Positions 13,486 to 26,163 of a stretch of 64,000 nt of DNA are shown here, piece after piece. Below the pieces are notes generated by a model. It ran no database searches. It was not told the origin of the DNA and was given only the letters and a program-made list of their open reading frames with translations. The DNA is taken from the NCBI GenBank assembly GCA_964017195.1, contig OZ024894.1, positions 35,611,614-35,675,613 of the forward strand. The letters are read 5' to 3'. This DNA is from Siderastrea radians (Eukaryota > Cnidaria > Anthozoa > Scleractinia > Rhizangiidae). The stretch's first letter is position 1; every line of letters starts with the position of its first letter. The translations under genes were made by a program, and so were the position numbers.

Positions 13486-16059
13486 CTAGTTTTGGCTTGA
13501 CTGTCTGATAGAAAGGGTATATCTGTACAGGTTAACATAGAAAGTAGAAATGAGCCTTTAGTGCCCCATTCACACCAAATATATAAGAAACAAGGTAAGA
13601 TTCTCTGCGAATACACGAAATGCTTTTACTACACCAAGATGGAAACTCGAAGGAAGAACAAACCATGATCAGTTTTGCCAAGATACCGGAAAGACCTTGG
13701 AAACGTCGGCTCAGCTTTTTAAAGTTGAAATCCAATTTGATCCTGGATATCCACAGCTAAAAACAAAACGACGCAAATATGTCGTTTGGATTTTTACAGT
13801 GTTACTAAAAATAGCTGGAAGCTGTATTGTTCAAAATGACGGCATGATATTGTTGTGTGTACAATGTTGAGTTGTGACCCTACAGTAATGTAATGTTCTC
13901 ATTATGAAGTCGGCATCAGTTTCTGGACTTTCAGGTTTCCCCTACTAAGTTTAAATTTTTCGAACTTTTCAAGGTGTGTTGGAGCTATCGAGCCAGATTC
14001 GTCATCATCTAGTTTTGGTAGCGAGGGCATTTCAGTCCACTAATGAGCTCTTTCACCCCATGTAAAATATTGAAAAACGAATAGTGTTCATTTGAATTTT
14101 TTCCAAGACCTAAAAGGTGGAACGACATAAACTGATTAATTCGTGGTTTACCTCTGGGATTAAAGCGTTAAACCTATAACGGTATTTAATGAAACGATTT
14201 TGATAAATGTCTGCAAAAAGTGTAGACCAAAACTTTTTTCTTCTTGTATATATGGTCAGTCGAAATCAACTAATATGTAGGGTAGAGAATGTCGATCCCT
14301 GCTAACAGTGATTATATAACTTATTCAAGAAGTCGGAGATAGGCAGTTAAGGTATCAGATGGAGAAGACTTCGGGAACAAGAAAAAGCACTTGATTACAA
14401 GTAATCGTAAATATTTGGCTTTCTGGTTCTTATATTATTAAGAAACTCTAAGGCCATGGGCGGCCTCTCGGAAGCGTGAAATTTGAAGTGTCCAGTGCAA
14501 TAGGCGATGAAGGTGTGTGTTCATTATGGTTCAGTTTTTGGGACTTGGGAATTAAACTACGCATTGGTATAGTCAACAAAGCCAATATTTGTCTCTGGAT
14601 ACAGAATAGTGGTTAAAAAGCGCTAAGTCTTCCAGCTTTATTTTAAGACAACTTATGAACGTCTAGTTTCGGGATTAAAAGAAGAAAGACGGTTTGGGAT
14701 TAACTTAAAATCTCTGAGAACTAGACAGTTAACCAAAATCCGGACATGATATAGCACCCAAAACGTTCCATGCAATTCCGGAACACCACAGAAATAAACA
14801 GACTGTCCTATCAATAAAATACGTAATATTGATTTCAACTTCGTGACTGCTAAGTTGAAATAATAAATAAGAGAAAGATTATTTAGTAGGGCTATACCAA
14901 TCACAAAGAAAGTCAATCTACCCGACTCTGTAGCATTCGACAAAACACACATAACAAAATAAAAATGCTGCGGTCAGTAGTAGTCAAAACAAGTTTGTCA
15001 CGGATTGCAAAAACTATAATTGGATTTATCTCGAGAAGACGGAAATCAATTCCGAAAATAGCTGAACTTTAGCCACTAGCCCTTACCTATGGTTCCCACC
15101 GAGTATTTTCACACGCGGACATTGCACCTTGTACAGAAAACAAACCAAAAGTGAATAGCAACACCCAATCGTTTTTATATCGATAGATATCTGTACAGTC
15201 AGCACTTATAAAGACTAGTTCATGTGTGAAGCTACCTCTATGTGTGAATGAATTTTCTTAATATTCTCTCGTATTATGACTCCACATTGAACATCTAGTC
15301 ACTCCTCAGAGAGGTAGTTGGATGGCAAGATGAGATTTTTATTTTATGTGTACATAGTATCATACATTAAATAATTTAAAATGAATCGAATATACTGGTT
15401 TGAATCATTGCTGTGTAGTAAATGGTCCTATTCTTGTAATTAAATGTATATTTAAATTTCAATCACGTGTCTTTGTTAGTTACTCGGCGTAAGTAGTTTT
15501 AAAATTCCATACAGACTGCTCTACAATTTATTGTACCAATCATTACATACATGTTACTACATATCTGCAGAAAATGCGAATGCCTTTTTTTGCTTAAATT
15601 TTTGGCTCAAAAGATTCTATCAAAATTTATTTTACAACATAGGTTTCAGCACAGGAGAATTTATCGGAAAATTTCAAATTAATGGAAAATAGACTGGTAG
15701 CTGACACCCTTTGTTTTCCATTCTTTACCGCCATGTGGTGACGATTTAAAAGTTTCAGCGTGGAACAGTCTGTGCAACAGAAGGCCATCACACAAAAGAA
15801 AAAAAATAACAACAACAATTGAACCTGCGTTTAAATTGTGCCCTGATATTCACAATCATCATATTCAGTCAGCCATTTGGAATAAGCAGTTTTTGCAGCT
15901 TCCAGTACTCAGATTATTAGGTGCGGAAAAAACATGGTTGTGTAGAAAAGGGGGCACTCTTTTAACACTTGTAGCTGCAAACTCATTTTGCGTTACTATG
16001 TGAACTTTTAACTGACAACAGAGAATAGAGCACAGAAGAAAAAAGAGAATAGAAGAAAA

Positions 16060-16372
16060 AAGAGAGGTGAATGAAAAATCAGGTGATTAAATGAGTAAGA
16101 AGGACAGACTGACTGAATGAATCAATGAATGATTGTTGAATGAATTTTTTTGCAAGGATGTATGAATGAATGGACAAATGATTGACTGGATGAGTAGAAA
16201 ACGAACATAGAAATAAATGAATGGATAAGTGACTGACTGAGCAACAAAAGAACGAACGAACGAATGAAGGAGTGAATGGTTGGAGAAATGAATGAATGTA
16301 TGATGGATTCATGGACGAATGATAAAATGAATAAAAAATACCTGGTGAGTGAATGAGTGGGTGAATGTATAG
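16060..16372. repeat. Degenerate GAAT/GAATGA tetranucleotide tract
   Basis: GAATGAAT-like units recur imperfectly, interspersed with GGATGA, GACTGA and ACGAACGA variants, over about 300 bp. This looks like an old interrupted microsatellite. The open frames on its minus strand (Ser/His/Phe-rich) are translations of the repeat. Confidence 0.7.
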
Positions 16373-16383
16373 ATCACACGGGT

Positions 16384-16454
16384 GAACGCAGACGTATTTC
16401 CGGCTGTCGTTTCTCTCCGCGAGAGAAACGACAGCCGGAAATACGCCTGCGTTC
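16384..16454. repeat. Near-perfect hairpin, 34-bp arms, 3-nt loop
   Basis: The left arm is 16384-16417, the loop CGC is 16418-16420 and the right arm is 16421-16454, with one mismatch (A/G) near the outer end. The right arm continues into TTCGCAGGCTA, the same terminal motif that flanks the hairpin at 47811-47880. This is probably a compact remnant of a fold-back or TIR element rather than a gene terminator. Confidence 0.85.
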
Positions 16455-19210
16455 GCAGGCTAACGTCCGAGACGCTAGCTGCTACAAGTAACACCACATA
16501 TCGACCCCCGGAATATCCGCGCACATTGTGCTTGGTAAGACATCGGTTTTGGTTATTTTTAGCACAGCTATAAGAGGAAACAAACTACACATGTTATTTT
16601 GGCACAATTTTACATCCTAATCCCCCCACGAAGTTACCTCGAAATAAACAACTATAGTTTCCTGCTCAGGTAAAATTATCATACATCAAAATACGTGTGA
16701 TGATCGGAAATGTAGTAATCGCTTTTCTTAAAGAATTCTAAATATTCGTAACGTGTTAATGACTAATATTTCCATCTGCCAGTTCATCTGTACAGCAAAT
16801 TTTGCAAACAGATGGGATTTATTTTGCCAACGTACATGCGTATTATACAAGCTTAAGCAAGTTATTAAGTAATTGTACACAATTGATGTAATTGTACATC
16901 AGCTACGTTATTTTCATTTGTGCCGGCTAATCTACCTATTTACTGACCTTAGAGGTCTTATAGTTAATTGTAACGCCCACCAATCGGGGAAACATTCACG
17001 AGAGGTTGTCATTACCAGATCAAGAGCTCGACGCTAATGCTACAAATGTGGACTTTCTAAAATCATTCAGTTGTAATCAGTGACATTCAGAGAACTCACC
17101 TAAAATTAGTTAGTATCTTGATTTATATAAAAGACGACGACTTTAGCTGTGACTTCTGTGGTAACGCAGCGAATAAAAAGGATGTGTTTCTCTCCATTTA
17201 GCCAACAAAATTCTACTTTTTTGAAAGACTGCTTTGTAGGAGATACTCCTTTGGTGGCAGCGTCTGTTTGTTTATGTAATCGAGCATACTATCTTTTCTG
17301 GCATGTGATTGTCGAAGGATGTAAATATCAAGGTAAAATGAAAAGCTTAAAGCCATAAAAGCATAAATGTTTAACACCCCCAAAATAGTTTTCAAGGCAA
17401 TCAAACAACAACATAAAATGGTCTCTTGTTGTTAACTGGCTTCAGTTATCTAACCACAGTTCGAAGCATTCCATATTTTTTGCGCAGTTCTTATCACAAA
17501 AAGCAGATGTGGCGTTTTGATAGAACAAAAAATAAATATGTAACACACACGAACTTACTATTTACTCTGTTTGTTCCAAACGGGCGAAAAAAATGCCGAA
17601 AAAATATAGGAAAATAAAACAAAACTGAATTTAATATTATCCATAGGAATCTCGAGAACTAATACCCAGTAAAATGGTGTGAGTAAAGAAAAGGGATAAC
17701 GTGGACGAGTGAGAATGTGTAAGCACGTAAGTGAGTGAAAAGCAAATATTCAAAATAAGGGGTAAAACTTGCAGTGAAAAATCAATCCCAATCAGTTCCT
17801 TCCTGCCTCAATGTCAACCTTAACTGCCACACCCAATCTGGTCTTGGTTATTATAAAGATAAGGAGTGCAGGCATATCATAAATATATACACACTTTAAT
17901 AGCAACGGCAACGACGTACATAGGATATGCACTTGACTGATTACATTCTTGTGGACATTCTGTAGAATACTGCTACTCAAGCTTGCTACACGAGAATGAA
18001 ACGACTCCAAGAAGTTAAAACTCGATTCTGTTATCACCAACATGTTTGGGTTTCGGCTTTGTATATGCTAATCTCTTTCACAGCAAATCGGTTTCACATT
18101 TCTAATGGGCCTCTAAACAAAGCAAATGGGGCTTAGCTTATCAGCATCAACTAGCGGTAGTTTTTAACCGACGTTTAATTAAGAACCATCCGCGTTGGTG
18201 ACAGTAATTGAATTAACTTGTCATCGGTAGTAAAAGGCCCATTCATCTTAGATGGCATGGCAAAGAGAATTTTTACTCTCATCAGAAAGCAAAATATGGC
18301 TTGCTTTCTTTCATTCAGTTGAGAATTTAACAAGTAAGGGTAGAGAAGTTCGCAGCAAAACATTTCTTTTACAGAAATCCATAAACATATATCTTGTTAG
18401 CAAGATTTTACCGGCGCCATGTCGTTGAACTAAAGGCAGACTGGAAAGTCGTGTCGTGCCCCACAATCAAAAATTCAATTTATCATTTTGACAAACTGAA
18501 GAGGTAATACAAGGTAAAATTTACGTTAGGCTTCTTAAAGACTATCAACAAGGTTGTATATTGATATTTAGGAGAACTAGTTTATTCAAACTTTGCAGTT
18601 AAACCTGTGGCATCGGTATAATTTGGAAAAAAAAAAACAAAACTTTCTTTAAAGATTCAAAGAGGCAGGCCGTCAAACTAAGGGAGTGGAGGTCACTGAG
18701 TAGCCAGGCACGCAAGCAAAATTTCAAGATTAAACTGAATTTTTAAGGGTTCTTACTACGAACCAACACCTTACTACCGAAGGATGAGAGTTTGCCAAGG
18801 AAATTTTGTGTCTGACCAAATGAGTGCAGAAATGCCATCAAACCGTTTGAGGTTCTTTAAACATAGCTTTCAAATTCCACAAGATTGGGTGAAGTAGATT
18901 TGCATCTGATAAGAAGAAAGTCGGATCAGTGACTTCAATTCGCTTGAATGGAAGGATAGAATTATAAAGTAAATCGGTATGCTATTGTACGCTGTTAAAT
19001 TAGATCATGTATTCACTAAACGACGGAAATAAAACGGATGAAAATTGTTTTACGTATTCCAAACTAAGTTGTACATGGTTAATGTAAATGCAGATACCAG
19101 ATGCTCCTGTCAGTATTTGGCATATTTAGTCCCCAGTGATTTTGACGCTTCAGTCCCTTTGGAGCGCTTCGGAAAAAGGTGATCGTGAGTCATAAAAAAA
19201 GAGGCAAACA

Positions 19211-22200
19211 ATGGACCAAAGAGTACTTCCAGGTCCAGGTGCAGGGTTTGAGAGAGAAAAAGCAGTGAGTTTAAAGTCTTCCTCCTTTATGATGGAAAAT
19301 TTGTTGAAGCCTGACAAGGAGAGAAGAGAACCAGAATGTCCTATGGAACCTCCTTCGAAGATAAAAGCCCTTACTGTTGCAGCGCATCTTGCAGGTTAGA
19401 ATCGTCCCTCTTAATAAGTGACAAAAGTGTTCTAGAGATATCTCAAACCATTTTTTGTATAATCAAGGCCATGCACTAAAACTCTACTAATATGATCACG
19501 AAATACACTCAGTTGTTCTTGAATCTTACTGCCATGTACGGGGAGGTCTCGCCGCTTCTCTTTCAATGAAAGCCATGCCAGTTTCGTTATTGAGAGTCCA
19601 CATTTTAACGTTTGACTTCCTCCAAGACTATTGACATGTTACTTGAAGTGTGATTCAAAATCCAAAATGCCTCGAACTTTCTATTTCTGTACGGCATCAC
19701 AGAAACAATTTATCGATACAAACAAGTATGTTTCATTGTCTGTTTCCTTCGTAAACAACTTCAGCATTCAGTTTGGTTGCATTGTGCTGAGCCTGTCAAA
19801 TCTTTTCATCTTTCTTCATGAGGCCTGGACTACGTATCAAGAGAATCAAACTGAGTAACAAATACAACTGCACCGGCCAAACGATGTATAAATTCGTTAG
19901 AGAACTGACCATTTAAATCAGTTTGGTTTTCATCGATTCGAGCTTTACACATGTACCTTGATTTCCCGTCCTTCCAAATTTGTTCGCTGCATGGGTCAGA
20001 ATGAATTTCCTGCCGTAATTTTGGAACGGAGAAATATGCACAATTCATTTTTAGCTGTAACTGTTTAATCTGCAAAAATTTTTCACCCAAGCAAGTTCCA
20101 AAATATCACAAAACCGTGCTATACTGAACTAAACAGAATACCACAAAGTACTTCGGCTGGCAGTGAGTAATGGGACTTGGTCAACACGCGACTCAATAGG
20201 AACTCATTCCATCGTTCAGCTAGTAAAGTCATCTGAAGAGCTTGAATAGCTATAAATCCTTGAATAGGTTAGCATTTCAGTGACTGGAAAAGACTCTTCA
20301 TAGAGAGCGGCAAGGATTTCCACCTTTTTCTATACTTGCATAATAAACTATCGGTAGTTTGCTTCGCCACACAAACCAGTCTCTACCTCCCAGTAAGATA
20401 CAATTAACTTTTAATCCATCAGTTGACAAAACAACGGAACTGTTTGGGAACTGTTAAAAGATTGAAAGGCAGAAAGATAGAGGCTTTATAAAAGGACGTG
20501 CTACTAGTGTTGAGATAAGCCTTTCGAAATGTGGACCACAGACCAGAAACGCAAGGAGAATACAAATGTATTTTGCTCGGAAAATCCTCGAGTAGACCTT
20601 AGAAGATTGGTTCCCTCTTTCGCATGTATTCGAATGTATAATTTAATGAATTGTTTAGTTATGAGTTTTTGGAAACATACTTAACATAGTAAAAAGTTGG
20701 CAGCTGAATGAGGCATGTGAAAACGCAGTCAGCAGAAAAAATTTTCACGGTTTAATACAGATATGGCTGCAAAGATTACGTTAGGTCAAAGCAAGCTCCA
20801 CACAGTCTTTTGATTGTCTACAATTGCAGTTTCTAATCGTTTTGGGGAGAATGCAGTTTCATGTAGAATTGACCTCATTTTTACTAGGATATAAGTTATG
20901 CTCGGCTATTAAATGTTAAACAGTTGCAATAACACAGTGAGGTTGCCACTTTCGCATGCACCATCACATACGTAATGTGTAGGGAGAAATTTATCAACAC
21001 AAAACTAGAGAAAACTTTTAGATCAGTATTATGTTTGATTCCGTTTTTATAGTGCTTATTTACAAAAAGGCTCAATGATGCCTCGTGTGCATATCATAAG
21101 AGCTTTTCACTTGTCTACATTACTTATTTTTTCTCTGTTTGAGAAATAGAAGCGTCTATTTTCTTCTCTCTTAAATAACTCGTTTGTGCACGGAATCGAG
21201 CCATTTGTTTTTCTTGGATTTATCCCCAACACGATACTGGATATTGTACTTATTATAAGAAATAAATTTTAGCTGGTTATGGCTAAGGATATATTTTTGC
21301 ACGGAATTTACACTAACATCCATCTAATTTCATTATTCTTTTGTTGTTTCGCATCTCAGTGGCTAGATAGGAAGGTTCCACACCCTGTAACATACGATAA
21401 GGTGCTTTGCCTCCTTTTCACTGAGGCTGAAACCGCTAAGATAAGGGAATAACTAAAATTCCTTTGTTACCCTGAGACTGTCAAGGACTAGGCCGCCATA
21501 TTTGTTTGTAAAACATATACGGAACTTTGAGTTTTGTTTCTAATCAAAAGGACTCCACGAAAAAGCAAGTTCTTATAATATTACGTCATTTCATTCACTT
21601 GAGAAGAAAATAATGTAGCCCTGATTTACGCTAAAAACTCAACGCATCAATCTCCTGATATTTTGACGCTTCTGATTCTTGCCATGGCCAACGAAAACAT
21701 ATGCTAGCCTAGTTATCAAAAACAGAATTTTTGCTAAAAAACAGAAACAGGGCTTCCAGCCCAAGCATAAGCGTTAGCTAAATATTCTTTGTATCAAGCG
21801 CTATCATGAGCGTTGACCTGACAAGCGCAAGCACAAATGAAAAAAAAAAATGGTGCAAGGATTGAATACCGAATGGTCGTTTAATCTGATGTCGTTGTTT
21901 GTTTTTCAGATATCATATTAGAGGCACATTATAGCTCTTCTTCTCCACAGTCTCGGCGCACGCGCACTGCATTCAATCGTCATCAGCTACGAATCCTTGA
22001 AAATACGTTTTCTAAGAATCATTACCCAGATGTAGCTTTGAGAGAGGAGCTGGCTTCGTGTACAAATCTACCAGAATCAAGAATACAGGTAAAGCAAACC
22101 TGCTAAATTCACTACGAAGCCCTTTTGGCGATTTTAAAGTAACATAATTCATGGCAACGTGTCTGGCAACTTGAATGAAAGATATCCAGGAGTATTTTAA

Positions 22201-23151
22201 TGCAATACTGTTTGTTTCTTTTCCCAGCATTTTACAAGCTAAATTTAGGTGTTATTCAGTTAAACCTTTGAAGGGCAACATTTTTTTGAGAAGGTGGAAC
22301 ACAGCAATCGTGGTTTTTCAAATAATTAGAGGTTATTCAGTTAGGTTATTAAGTTAGGATCCTTAAATATGGTTAGCTGTGATACAAATGATAACAGCAT
22401 GGATTTGTTAGAAAAGGCTACGCTAGTTAGTGTTTCCTTCGAAATTCTGAAAACTTATAGGCACAACTGAGTTCTTTCTTAGTAATTAAAAAAAGTGCTC
22501 TCTTAGTTTATCTTAGTCCATTATGTTTTCATTTCTTAACTTTCTAATCTATTTCTAAAGTTGTAGCATTGTACTATACATTTTTCTTTCCAAATATGCT
22601 GTTTGAGTCACAGCTAAGCAAGTTTTCCTCAAATGTTCTGTTTCAGCAACCAGCTAATGAATCATGAAAGCTTTGAATAATTTTTAAGTCAACGTCATTT
22701 TGTTTAAATAATTCTTCCAGGTTTCGAGCTAGGTTATTCCCTTGTCTTTTAAAAATGTTTGCTATATTAAAAAGGTAGACTATCAGATTACGAACCAATA
22801 TATGACTGTAACCTTTCAAGAATTGGATATTAAACCATGTTAATAAAATTTCATTTTATTGTTCTTTCTTTACAGATTTGGTTTAAAAACAGAAGGGCAA
22901 AGTTCAGACGGAATGGGACAAGTTGTTATTCCTGCCCGTCGCTTCCAGTTCATTACCCATCATACCAAGTATATCAAGGACACTTTTCCTCAGAAACAAA
23001 CCGGTCCAAGGTGTTTTCAAATCACGAAAGATCGGTATCTTGGATGAACCATGCTCACCTCCACGGGCAAGTAACAGAAAGAAATAGTGCTGGTTACCAT
23101 CATCCATTACCAGACTCAAGAAGGCTACCTCTTTTCGGTGTCCATCTGTAA
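19211..23151 (+). CDS. dmbx-like: Dmbx-like paired-class homeobox gene 2 (3 coding exons)
   Basis: Predicted nuclear DNA-binding factor. Exons are 19211-19394, 21910-22088 and 22876-23151, giving about 212 aa. Exon 1 is the longest of the set. Its eh1-like region reads [13 protein letters not shown], so the usual FSIDNIL core is eroded (Met-Met for Ser-Ile) and co-repressor binding may be weaker. It ends in [10 protein letters not shown], a divergent LAERLAG, at a weak donor GTTAGA. Exon 2 follows TTTTCAG and encodes [12 protein letters not shown] and homeodomain 1-46, including [11 protein letters not shown] and [12 protein letters not shown]. Exon 3 follows TTTACAG and gives [13 protein letters not shown] with K50 and N51 intact, then about 80 residues rich in His, Ser and Tyr without OAR. 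Intron phases (1, then 0) match the other copies. The frames are intact, so this looks functional but is the most altered at the N-terminus. Confidence 0.87.
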
Positions 23152-23758
23152 ACCAGTATCTTGGGTTCACTGTGGACTGCACATTACTTACTTGAAAATG
23201 GCTTCCAATTTGTCCAGCGTCTCTTGTACCTTTGCTAACATAAAGAACACTGTGCGATTCGCCTGTCTAACCTGAGGCTATTTTAGAGTATTTCTCTTAG
23301 CGTTTCAGTTTCACGGTTTGTTGTATATTTGAAGCGATTCAGACAAAGTGTATCTTTTTAATGTACGATGTAAGTATGATTTGAAAGCAAACGACGATGA
23401 ACTTAAAAGTAGATTCATTAACACGTGTCCAACAAAGTTTTTTTCTAAGCCATACCCATAGGCAAACATTTACAGTTACACAGCCTTCCAGCTAAAAGAA
23501 AAGAAAATTCACCTGAATATATATATAAAAAAAAAAAAGAAAAACAAAACTGCTGCACTTATTTCTTTCAATATGGTTCGATTAATCCCCCTTTCATTTA
23601 GGCATTTAATGACACTCTAAGGCGAAGAAAAAGAAGAGAAGCGACTAATCATTCAAGAAGTAAGCAACTGAAGCCATGCAGCGCTGGTGAATCAAACCTC
23701 ACTGCCAGGTCAGGTTAACACTGCCAAATTCAATTGGAGATATTCTTGAGTGTTTTTC

Positions 23759-24326
23759 CACAGGCAGCCCAGACGCGTTGTAAGTGGAGTTCATTTAAAA
23801 ATAGAAAAGGGTGAAAATATATGTAATAGCACAAAATAAATCTTTAATTCACGAAATAAATCTTGTTTACTTCTGCTTATTTTGTCCTGTTTAATTAATT
23901 TCCGGTTAATCTTGCAGCGCTCTCCTAAATTACGCAATCGCTTGTTAGCGTAGTGGAAGCTACCTCCGATTGAAAAAAGCCACAAAATGTCATTTAAACC
24001 AGCCAGGACGAACAGGGGAACATTGAGCTGAAGGTAGGCACGATTTATTTCAAGATATCTCGATTCTTTTATCACCGGTTAGTCTGTTATTAATCTCTGC
24101 AAACCTTAGGCTTAACGTGTTATATAAGCAGCGACGCTAACAAGCGATTGCGTAATTTAAGAGAGTGCTGCAAGATTAACCGGAAATTAATTAAACAGGA
24201 CAAAATAAGCAGAAGTAAACAAGAATTATTTCGTGAATTAAAGATTTATTTCGTGCTATTACATATATTTTCACCCTTTTCTATTTTTAAATGAACTCTA
24301 CTTACAACGCGTCTGGGTTGCCTGTG
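23759..24326. mobile_element. Fold-back DNA transposon with long inverted repeats
   Basis: Arms of about 193 bp (to ~23951 on the left and from ~24134 on the right) are inverted copies with a few mismatches, separated by about 180 bp. The outer ends read CACAGGCAGCCCAGACGCG on the left, and the right end is the complementary form with one change. The element is flanked by direct repeats GTTTTTC at 23752-23758 and 24327-24333, a 7-bp target-site duplication (8 bp if one mismatch is allowed, which would fit hAT). There is no transposase, so it is non-autonomous. The two arms have diverged little, implying fairly recent insertion or conversion. It lies about 600 bp after the gene 2 stop codon. 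Confidence 0.85.
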
Positions 24327-24334
24327 GTTTTTCT

Positions 24335-24567
24335 AACTGTCAAAAGTAATTCGAGTAGTGATTGGTTAAAAAGACTCGCACCACTTTCACAGCCAACCAG
24401 GAATGTTACCAAAACCAACTGTGTTTTTGTCGCTCGCATTTCCCGTGCTTGGCGACTGTTACGTGTATTTGCTTCGAGTTTTGATTGGTTCACTTGGTAT
24501 GTCTGCTGTGATTGGTCAGAGTAATTTATTTGGGATTGGTTTTATCATTCTCAATTGAAAAGCGCTT
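24335..24567 (-). mobile_element. Degenerate MITE, same family as 53023-53314
   Basis: Read on the minus strand, this segment matches the 53.0-kb element in order: GCGCTTTTCAATTGAG, an ACCAATCA-rich interior, AAAGTGGTGCGAG, TTTTTAACCAATCACT and CGAATTACTTTTGACA. The plus-strand left end is truncated or altered where the fold-back element (23759-24326) has inserted beside it. No coding capacity. Confidence 0.65.
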
Positions 24568-26163
24568 TTAACTGATTTATGCCAGCGGTTCGCAGAGAGG
24601 GGAGTTTTGCACTTCTTGTGAGATGTCCAGGCGAGCAGAGTACCTTAGAATCTTATCAAATTAAAAATGTGACTGGCGGTCTATTGGTTGTTTCTAAAAG
24701 AGGATCTGAACACCTACTGAAGAAAGCTTCAAAAGGTTTCTCATTTACACTGTTTATAGAGAGCTCTAACAAGAAGAAAATAAAGGCAAAAACTCGAGGT
24801 GGATACGCAAGGTGCAAAAGTTCATTATCGGGACTTTTCAGGGGAACCTTGCTCACGGATACTAAACTGATTGTCTAATACATACTAGTATCATGTGGAA
24901 ATTAGGTTCGTCATTTAGCTACATTAATAAGCTCAATACTCGCAATTTCTTGGTTCTGTCGTTGTAGCGCATGCACAGCTTTTTACAGATCTATAAGGCG
25001 GTTTCCCTATGGGAAAAATGTTGTAGATAATTACTTTCAAAACTGAAACACCTTGAAATGGACGCCCCTTAATTAAAACATTTCAACAGATTTTTGTTCA
25101 AAAGAATACGGTTGGAACAGGTTGTTATTTTATTAGAAAAAAAGGAAAGGTATTAATTTACCAAATCACCTTAGGCTGGAACGGATGATGCCACTAGAAT
25201 AACATCAGCTGTACAGTATTTTAGAAAGGGTTCGCTTTTTTATGCGGAACATTCGGCATACCGGTACCCCTTCGGCGGGAGCCCATCGGTGACATGACCC
25301 TGCTTTCGGGGGATCAATAGTGTTGTTGTCCAAGTATGTGAATCAAGCCTAAAACGACCTATCAACAATCTATTACTGATTAAGACGTCAATGCAGTCTT
25401 GACAGAAAATGATAAATTGCTTTTTAAATGAGCGTAATTTTATAAATGGATCCATTTACTAAAGTAAAGCATGCAGCTCGCACAGAGCGATAAACTGTAC
25501 AAAACACCAGATAGTGAATGCTCTGAAGATAACAGCTGGAAATCGGTTGGAGCAATCAGTTTCATCGGCTTGCGGCTCGGTACCTTTCAAAAATTACAAA
25601 CACCTGACCCAACTGTATAAATAAATTATCTCTCCAAGTCTTGGATAACATCTCACCTCTTAGCGCGTACTAGTTTATTGTGAGAGGTTCCCTACGTAAA
25701 CAATCGTTGTGCTCTTAGGCAAAAAAGCGCATCAAAGAGATCAAAATATAAACATCAAGACATTTTAAGTACCAACGTTGTTTGTTAATCGAAAGCACGT
25801 TTATGTTGCAAGAAACAGAGGCGATCCCAAAAAGAAAAGACTTGAAAGAAATGTTTAACGTGTCAATCGAATTTGAGCTCTGTATATGTTACAGTTGATA
25901 TTGTGGTCATTGTCATTGAGGTCATGCCAGAGAGACAGACAAATTAATGGATAGCATTCTCGGTTTACTATCGGCAAGGATAACTGCTTTAGCATGTGGT
26001 GACAAGAAAATTAAGGGGAGGATACTGTACACTACAGAGTACATAGTGGTCTTCGTGCCACGTTAAAGGTGCGTGAAAAGGAACAGTTTATCAGACACTG
26101 CCCCAACAGTATCAATAAAAATCAAGATTTCGCGCTTCTAAAAAGAATCAAACGAATTTCTCT

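Larger units (their letters stand above)
13486..19210. other. Spacer between Dmbx-like genes 1 and 2
   Basis: No supportable gene. It contains the gene 1 3' flank, a degenerate GAAT-type tetranucleotide tract (about 16060-16372) and a 34-bp-arm hairpin (16384-16454), each listed separately. The remainder is AT-rich unassigned sequence. Confidence 0.5.
23152..26163. other. Spacer between Dmbx-like genes 2 and 3
   Basis: No supportable gene. It holds a 568-bp fold-back element with a 7-bp target duplication (23759-24326) and a degenerate MITE copy (about 24335-24567). A 99-codon open frame at 24579-24878 has no recognisable domain and is not called. Confidence 0.5.

Noticed and set aside
24579..24878. 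99-codon basic open frame
   Set aside because: No recognisable domain, no splice partner, and adjacent to transposon debris; not enough support.
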